This document shows positions 59,502 to 64,000 of a stretch of 64,000 nucleotides of DNA, piece by piece (position 1 is the first letter of the stretch; every line of letters begins with the position of its first letter). The notes beneath the pieces are model-generated. The model was not told the DNA's origin, did no database searches, and saw only the letters and a program-made list of their open reading frames with translations. This DNA comes from Chitinivibrionales bacterium (GTDB taxonomy: Bacteria > Fibrobacterota > Chitinivibrionia > Chitinivibrionales > FEN-1185), in contig DATJAL010000031.1 of assembly GCA_035516255.1 (NCBI GenBank), positions 1 through 64,000 of the forward strand. Direction: 5' to 3'. The position numbers were made by a program, and so were the translations under genes.

Positions 59502-59894
59502 TCATTTGGAAAAATATTCCCTCATCGGCTTGAAATAAAAATCCTGCCATCCCTGCCGGTAATCGGAGGATTGACCTTCGGGAATCCCGCTGTGGCCGAG
59601 CGTCAGCTTCGTGCCGTTTTTCGCTTTTTTAAGGGTGATTTCGACCAGCGAATCAGGGTCATCACCGGCGAATTCCGTTGTCCGCCAGCGCTGCACGATT
59701 TTCCTGTCCTTTGCCAGCTTGATGGTCCTGCCGCTTATATAGCCGTCCCATGCCGAAAATGTGCCGTTGACTTTGGCGGAAATCCTTGCGAGAGAGCCGG
59801 TGAATGCGGAATGTTCCCTGGATGAGAGCCACGCCTTGAACAAAGCGGCAGGGGAAACGGGAAAGACCGCGCTCACCGTGAAGGATTTTTTCAT
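59502..59894 (-). CDS. SRPBCC / AHSA1-domain protein
   Basis: 130 aa. START-like fold: 'FTVSAVFPVSPAALFKAWLSSREHSAFTGSLARISAKVNGTFSAWDGYISGRTIKLAKDRKIVQRWRTTEFAGDDPDSLVEITLKKAKNGTKLTLGHSGIPEGQSSDYRQGWQDFYFKPMREYF' reproduces the AHSA1/Activator of Hsp90-like pattern, including the GW..y...m..yf ending. Ligand unknown. 12 nt downstream of the CAP gene. Confidence 0.9.
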   Translation of the reverse strand: MKKSFTVSAVFPVSPAALFKAWLSSREHSAFTGSLARISAKVNGTFSAWDGYISGRTIKLAKDRKIVQRWRTTEFAGDDPDSLVEITLKKAKNGTKLTLGHSGIPEGQSSDYRQGWQDFYFKPMREYFSK

Positions 59895-59906
59895 AAAAAG
59901 ATCTTT

Positions 59907-60419
59907 CTATTGGTAGAAATTAAACACGGTCCATACGCTGCCCGACGGCGTCGTGTAAAATCCCACCGAAACTTTTGAGTATGCCGTGTTGGTCATGTTG
60001 ATGTAATGTCCGTGCTGGGAATACGGCTGGCCCGGCCCCTCGTCCCACATTGCCTGCAGACATCCGCCGACGATCGACCCGGTGGAACCATAGCCGGGGC
60101 ATTCGTTCTGCGCGCTTTCGCCGCACCGTCCAAAGGCGCCGTGCGCGACGCCGCTCTGGCTGTCGTCCCGCGCCTCGGTGTCGGAGCAGGAGTCCTTGTC
60201 GGACCAGTAGGTAAGCGGCCCGAGGCCGATGGTGGCGCGCAGGGAATTTATTTTGTCAACGCACTGCTGGCGGACCGCGGCGTAGGGGTCGGCGGTGTCC
60301 GTCGGCGTGGCTGGGGTGTAGTGGGTTGACGGAGTGGAACAGCGGACTAAGATGAACGGCAATGAAAATGACGCGATAATAGCGAGGTGGAGGAAAATAA
60401 GGCGAAGGATACTATTCAT
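59907..60419 (-). CDS. CAP (SCP/PR1)-domain lipoprotein
   Basis: 170 aa, GGAGC before ATG 60419. Signal followed by 'LVRC' (Cys27), a likely lipidation site. CAP domain: 'QQCVDKINSLRATIGLGPLTYWSDKDSCSDTEARDDSQSGVAHGAFGRCGESAQNECPGYGS', 'MWDEGPGQPYSQHGHYINMTNTAYSKVSVGFYTTPSGSVWTVFNF' with conserved His, Glu and HGHYINM. Several Cys suggest disulfides in the periplasm or outside. Functions of bacterial CAP proteins are varied. Confidence 0.88.
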   Translation of the reverse strand: MNSILRLIFLHLAIIASFSLPFILVRCSTPSTHYTPATPTDTADPYAAVRQQCVDKINSLRATIGLGPLTYWSDKDSCSDTEARDDSQSGVAHGAFGRCGESAQNECPGYGSTGSIVGGCLQAMWDEGPGQPYSQHGHYINMTNTAYSKVSVGFYTTPSGSVWTVFNFYQ

Positions 60420-60629
60420 AGCAGCTCCGGTTAGGGATTCTGAAAAAACATCACATCCATTTATCTTTCACCTCTTTGTCCGTCCAAAATATAATTATAC
60501 CATCCCGCAATTCAAAATCAGCCTGATTCATGATTTTTACCGTCCATATCCATCAGATTCTATTTTTTCGATATTCATCATTTAATTTATAGACATCCAT
60601 GGAACCTCAACCCCCTATGCCTTGTCTAA

Positions 60630-61256
60630 ATGAACAGAGCAGCAGGTGAACAGCCGGGCTTGCATCCCGCGCAGGACGAAGAGGACCTCAGGCTGGTCGA
60701 GAACGTCCGGCAGGGGGACAGGATCTCCTTTGACCGGCTCGTGCTCAAGTACCGCGACCGGATCGTGATGCTCTGTGTGCGGACGCTCGGCGATTTTCAG
60801 GAAGGGGAGGACGCGGCGCAGGAGACGTTTGTCAAGGCCTACCGGAGCATCGGCGGGTTCAGGGGAAGGGCGAGCTTCTCGACCTGGCTCTACCGGATCG
60901 CGGTGAACACCTGCCGCAACCAGGGCCAGTCGTGGTGGAACCGGGCGTGGCGCACCGCGCTGCATCTTGACAAACCGGCTGTTGACGGGGAGGGAAATGA
61001 GATGCAGACCGAGCTGGCCGGCGACGACCCGCCCGCCTCGGCGGAACTGGACCGGAAGAGAACGGGCGAGGCGATCCGGGCGGCGATAAAAAAGCTCCCT
61101 CTCATCCACCGCCAGCTCATCGTGCTGCGCGACATCGAGGGGAAGAGCTATGAGGAAATCGAGGGCATCACGGGTGTTCCGGCCGGAACGGTGAAGTCGC
61201 GCCTTGCGCGGGCGCGCGCCGCGCTGCAGAACGATCTGAAGGGGCTTTTGGCATGA
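60630..61256 (+). CDS. ECF RNA polymerase sigma factor
   Basis: 208 aa. Region 2: 'DLRLVENVRQGDRISFDRLVLKYRDRIVMLCVRTLGDFQEGEDAAQETFVKAYRSIGGFRGRASFSTWLYRIAVNTCRNQ'. Region 4: 'AIRAAIKKLPLIHRQLIVLRDIEGKSYEEIEGITGVPAGTVKSRLARARAALQNDL' with the HTH. Overlaps the anti-sigma gene (ATGA, 61253-61256), so the two are coupled. No Shine-Dalgarno is obvious. Probably responds to envelope stress. Confidence 0.92.
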   Translation: MNRAAGEQPGLHPAQDEEDLRLVENVRQGDRISFDRLVLKYRDRIVMLCVRTLGDFQEGEDAAQETFVKAYRSIGGFRGRASFSTWLYRIAVNTCRNQGQSWWNRAWRTALHLDKPAVDGEGNEMQTELAGDDPPASAELDRKRTGEAIRAAIKKLPLIHRQLIVLRDIEGKSYEEIEGITGVPAGTVKSRLARARAALQNDLKGLLA

Positions 61257-62518
61257 ACGACAGGGAAATAAGGGAATCACTCCACGATTACGCGCGCGGA
61301 CTCCTCGGCGAAAAGGAGAGAAGGGAGGTCGAGCGGGCTCTCGCCGCGTCAGCATCCCTTAAAAAGGAGCTGGAGCGGGTGCGGGCGTACTACGGCGCTC
61401 TTGACGAAATGGAGCCTGTGCGCGCATCCAGGGATTTCCTGGAAAAAGTGCATGAGAAACTGCAGCATCGTACCGGCGCGGCCGGCCTTGTAGAAAAAAT
61501 ATTCTTTCCGCTTTATGTGAAAGTTCCTCTCGAGCTGCTGGGCGTCGCCGCGACCGTTTTGGTGGTGGTGTTTTTATATGTTCCCTATTTGACCCAGAAG
61601 CAGCAACAGGAAACCATGCGCCAGCAGGCGACCGAAGAAGACGTGCCCAAGCCCGCTGCGTCCGCGCCTGCGGAAACGCCACCGCCTGCGGCAATGGCGC
61701 AACAAGAGGAAAAGACGCGTGTTTCGCCTGCCAAAGCCCCTTCAGAACAATTCGCCGCTGCAAAGGCGAAACGGAGCACGAAACCGGAAACGCATGCGCA
61801 GGATTTTGCCGAGGCAATGCCGGAACAGGCGCCTTCCGTTGCCGTCGCCGGGAAGCAGTCCGCCGGGTTTGGCGGCTCCATGGCGGACAAATCATCAAGG
61901 GGATCCGCGGCGCCGCCGGCGCCTGCGGGCGCGCCGAAAGAACTTGCTTTGTCGGAAAAGGACGAAGCGAGAAAGGCCGCTCCCGAAGCGGCGGAAGGCG
62001 AAGCGAGGTCGGCCATGCCGTCCAGGACGGCGGGTCTTGAGGCGGAAAAAAGCAAAAGGGAGGAATTGAGTGCCAGGCCGTCCGGGGCTGGCGCCGCTAT
62101 TGCAGAAAGTAATCCGCGGCAAGTTCGGGAAATCGTCGCTCAATACGCCTTTAACAGCGCCGGTGAAGCGCCGCAGCCTGCCCAATACGAAAAAATGAGA
62201 ATGGCGGAAGCGAAAAAGTCCATCTCCGGTAATTACGCGGCCCCTGCCGCCGCGCCGGCTCCGGAAATGAAGGCGGACCGTTTAATGGCCAAAGAGGATC
62301 AGGAAGGATTCATCAACGCGGTTGCTTCGAAGTTTAATGCCGGTGTCCAGTCAAGGGATTCCGGTGACTTAAGGATTTATTCAATCACCATCCCATCACG
62401 ATATGTGCCGTCGTTTCTTGATTCGCTCCGTGCAAAGGGTGCACTGACTATATCAGGATACGCCGCGGTGAAAGCAATTGCTGATAAGGTTACGGTTATC
62501 CTAAAGACTTCTCGATAA
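61253..62518 (+). CDS. Putative transmembrane anti-sigma factor
   Basis: 421 aa. N-terminal ~65 residues ('NDREIRESLHDYARGLLGEKERREVERALAASASLKKELERVRAYYGALDEMEPV') are a zinc-finger-like anti-sigma helical domain without the classic HxxxCxxC. Membrane segment 'LLGVAATVLVVVFLYVPYL' at ~85-105. Long Ala/Pro/Lys/Glu-rich linker (~110-300), then a C-terminal periplasmic domain ('INAVASKFNAGVQSRDSGDLRIYSITIPSRYVPSFLDSLRAKGALTISGYAA'), DUF4349-like. Location and coupling to the sigma factor support the role. Confidence 0.75.
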   Translation: MNDREIRESLHDYARGLLGEKERREVERALAASASLKKELERVRAYYGALDEMEPVRASRDFLEKVHEKLQHRTGAAGLVEKIFFPLYVKVPLELLGVAATVLVVVFLYVPYLTQKQQQETMRQQATEEDVPKPAASAPAETPPPAAMAQQEEKTRVSPAKAPSEQFAAAKAKRSTKPETHAQDFAEAMPEQAPSVAVAGKQSAGFGGSMADKSSRGSAAPPAPAGAPKELALSEKDEARKAAPEAAEGEARSAMPSRTAGLEAEKSKREELSARPSGAGAAIAESNPRQVREIVAQYAFNSAGEAPQPAQYEKMRMAEAKKSISGNYAAPAAAPAPEMKADRLMAKEDQEGFINAVASKFNAGVQSRDSGDLRIYSITIPSRYVPSFLDSLRAKGALTISGYAAVKAIADKVTVILKTSR

Positions 62519-62557
62519 AAAAATCTTTTTTGCTTTTTCCTTGAAACCTCGCCCCAG

Positions 62558-62580
62558 CCCCTCTCCGAATCGGAGAGGGG
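62558..62580. repeat. Palindromic repeat (CCCCTCTCCGAATCGGAGAGGGG)
   Basis: Perfect 10-bp stem with AAT loop after the anti-sigma gene, without a T tract. A common dispersed palindrome; it may reduce read-through. Confidence 0.65.
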
Positions 62581-62643
62581 AGAATAAATGAAATATCCTC
62601 TCCGCGAACGTAGGTTATTCCAATATTTTGTTGAAGGACTTTA

Positions 62644-63009
62644 TTATATCCATTCCAATTCCGTATCCGTCAAACTGCCGCCCGCGTTTCCGGTGTTGAG
62701 CGTGCCCTTTGGCTCTATCAGCATAACGGTGCATTCCGTTTCGCAAACCGGTTTGTGCTCAACGCCCTTGGGCACCACGATCAGTTCGCCCTTGTTCAGG
62801 GGAAAAACAGCGTCGCGCAGCGCGAGCTTCATGCGGCCATCAACCACGAAGAAGAGCTCGTCGGTCTCTAGATGGCTGTGCCAGACAAAATCGCGCTTTG
62901 CCTTTACCATCTTGAATTGGTAATCGTTGAGCTCGGCAACAAGTTTGTATTTGTGAAGCTCGGTGATCTTGCGGGCTTTTTCTTCGAGATTGACAACGCG
63001 AATGTCCAT
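62644..63009 (-). CDS. Cupin-domain protein
   Basis: 121 aa. Cupin_2 pattern: 'KAKRDFVWHSHLETDELFFVVDGRMKLALRDAVFPLNKGELIVVPKGVEHKPVCETECTVMLIEPKGTLNTG' with HxH, Glu and a later His as metal ligands. Sequence resembles small stand-alone cupins of unknown substrate; no Shine-Dalgarno is visible. Alone in its orientation here. Confidence 0.9.
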   Translation of the reverse strand: MDIRVVNLEEKARKITELHKYKLVAELNDYQFKMVKAKRDFVWHSHLETDELFFVVDGRMKLALRDAVFPLNKGELIVVPKGVEHKPVCETECTVMLIEPKGTLNTGNAGGSLTDTELEWI

Positions 63010-63113
63010 GGTGTTGTATTCTTTTCTATCAATGGCACTGTCGAGGACGACAGTGGCACACGTTAAGAGGTCTTATATCCAGCCAAGTACCTAGCAGACT
63101 CTGTTTAAATGGA

Positions 63114-63536
63114 TTATGCTGACAAAACTGGTCGTCGAGAATAATCCTTATCTGGCGAACTGCCAAATTCCTTATACCAGCGAATTTCTTGAGCCCATTT
63201 CTGCTTTTGGAGTATGTCATCGATAGCGAGTGCGAGTTGGGTAGCTTCCGGTTCTTTATATTGTGAAAATATTCTGGTTAGGAAGGTAGGAGCTTCCCGA
63301 AAATTAACTTCCCACCATTGTTCACCCGCATAATCAAAGCCAGCTGAAACAATATACCTGAAATTTCCAATCCTGCAGGGAAACTCGTGGTCGTATTCTG
63401 AATGTTCTATATCGCCAAGCTCATATTTCTGGTGTAACCCATCATGAAGCGCTTGGATAATAGCGGTATCCGGCGGTACACCAGCAGGAGGTTTTGGCAA
63501 ATTAGTTAAGAGCCGCGCAAACCTAAAGGGTTTCAA
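63114..63536 (-). CDS. Hypothetical protein started by TTG
   Basis: 140 aa from TTG 63536, which has a strong AGGAGGA 5 nt upstream; there is no ATG alternative nearby. 'TAIIQALHDGLHQKYELGDIEHSEYDHEFPCRIGNFRYIVSAGFDYAGEQWWEVNFREAPTFLTRIFSQYKEPEATQLALAIDDILQKQKWAQEIRWY' is an acidic, Trp/Tyr-rich mixed alpha/beta protein, of a style seen in immunity proteins, but no family is recognised and no toxin lies next to it. Confidence 0.7.
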   Translation of the reverse strand: MKPFRFARLLTNLPKPPAGVPPDTAIIQALHDGLHQKYELGDIEHSEYDHEFPCRIGNFRYIVSAGFDYAGEQWWEVNFREAPTFLTRIFSQYKEPEATQLALAIDDILQKQKWAQEIRWYKEFGSSPDKDYSRRPVLSA

Positions 63537-63649
63537 CTATTCCTCCTTTCATTTACTTTACTGTTCTATTACTGCATATAAAAAAAAATTGAAAAATACC
63601 CCCTTTCCAAGGGGGTTCGGTGGTTGTTATAAAAAGCATTTTCCTTGCC

Positions 63650-63683
63650 GGGTTTTAGGGGCGGCGAGCCCCTACCATGTCTT
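63650..63683 (-). repeat. 'AAGACATGGTAGGGGC' repeat, inverted copy
   Basis: Reverse complement of the 58775 element: gggttttaggggcggcgagcccctaccatgtctt. 'ccctttccaagggggttcgg' at about 63601-63620 is another common extragenic repeat. Confidence 0.6.
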
Positions 63684-63701
63684 TTTTATTTACTTCCTGC
63701 A

Positions 63702-64000
63702 TTATTTTTTGCTGCTTGCGCCTTTGTAAATCGGCACATGCTGCATCAAGGTGTATACCACATTCATGAGCAGGTTCTGCTGCTGCAGTTCGTCGGTAAA
63801 CGGCTTGTACAGGTCAAAGCGGACCTTGAAGACGTCCTCCCATAGGATGGATTTTTTCTGCGACTTAAGCTTTACGTACAGGGTGATTCTCGCGCTTGCC
63901 TGTGTGGATTGAAGAGTGCTCGAGTCTTTCGAGGAGAGGCGCTGGTATTCCGGCCCGACATCATAAACTATGGTAACAAACCCGAGCGGCAGGGAGATCG
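63702..64000 (-). CDS. C-terminal part of an unidentified protein, cut by the window edge
   Basis: The frame is open from the edge to TAA 63702-63704 (about 99 residues): 'ISLPLGFVTIVYDVGPEYQRL..', '..QASARITLYVKLKSQKKSILWEDVFKVRFDLYKPFTDELQQQNLLMNVVYTLMQHVPIYKGASSKK'. It looks like a beta-rich domain followed by a helix. No family recognised; the start is outside the window. Confidence 0.6.
   Translation of the reverse strand, partial: ISLPLGFVTIVYDVGPEYQRLSSKDSSTLQSTQASARITLYVKLKSQKKSILWEDVFKVRFDLYKPFTDELQQQNLLMNVVYTLMQHVPIYKGASSKK

Overview
The window looks like a chromosomal segment (probably an assembled contig) of a Gram-negative, polysaccharide-degrading bacterium, most likely a member of Fibrobacterota (Fibrobacter / Chitinispirillum-like). 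The main reasons are a TIGR02147-family regulator coupled to a lipoprotein, many secreted proteins with a C-terminal beta-sandwich tail of the '..Y(D/S)..G(K/R)..' sorting type, many Cys-lipoproteins and LolA-like/outer-membrane barrel proteins, and moderately GC-rich coding DNA with AT-rich promoters. The assignment is an inference from gene content; no rRNA or tRNA gene was recognised.

Layout. (1) 0.3-5.2 kb: three consecutive right-handed beta-helix secreted proteins, closed by a strong terminator. (2) 5.5-14.5 kb: an ABC exporter of the LolCDE/MacB type (ATPase plus two permeases), a group of methyltransferase genes (one frameshifted, plus a stub of an FAD oxidoreductase), a LolA-like periplasmic protein and a DUF1302-like outer-membrane barrel. 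Together these suggest a lipid or hydrophobic-substrate export route. (3) 14.5-26.6 kb: mixed housekeeping and accessory genes: a tiny Cys-rich protein, GNAT, ankyrin/pentapeptide protein, a decayed Phd antitoxin with an intact PIN toxin, aldo/keto reductase, pyrimidine-dimer glycosylase, DUF2127, DUF4954, a Tat-exported DUF362 protein and small envelope proteins. (4) 26.6-30.7 kb: heparinase II/III-like lyase and a GH105/GH88-like unsaturated-uronyl hydrolase. (5) 31.3-36.0 kb: a large unknown lipoprotein and a membrane-anchored SBP_bac_5 protein, separated by an MNT nucleotidyltransferase with a HEPN remnant. (6) 36.7-41.7 kb: two paralogous GH-A-like glycosidases, then a TIGR02147 regulator translationally coupled to a lipoprotein. 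(7) 42.0-46.9 kb: a peptide/nickel-type ABC transporter with a fused double ATPase, interrupted by a repeat-flanked GIY-YIG gene. (8) 48.3-57.6 kb: a tight nine-gene operon (UbiA, old-yellow-enzyme-type oxidoreductase, ACP, alpha-oxoamine synthase, DAG-kinase-like lipid kinase, ThiL/PurM-like protein, ketosynthase, extended SDR, radical SAM) that I consider the best candidate for an undescribed system. It probably makes an acyl-ACP-derived amino-ketone, sphingoid or other unusual lipid. (9) 57.7-64 kb: lipoproteins, AHSA1 protein, CAP-domain protein, an ECF sigma/anti-sigma pair, a cupin, an unknown protein and the 3' end of a gene that leaves the window.

Recurring themes. Several genes are broken: two apparent 1-nt frameshifts at or near G5/T5 runs, two in-frame stops and two truncated partners. 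Some may be assembly errors and some real decay. Many short palindromic repeats lie between genes, and one supplies the C-terminal tail of a protein. Several promoters match TTGAC(A/T)-N17-(T/G)ATA(T/A)T, indicating ordinary sigma-70 promoters.
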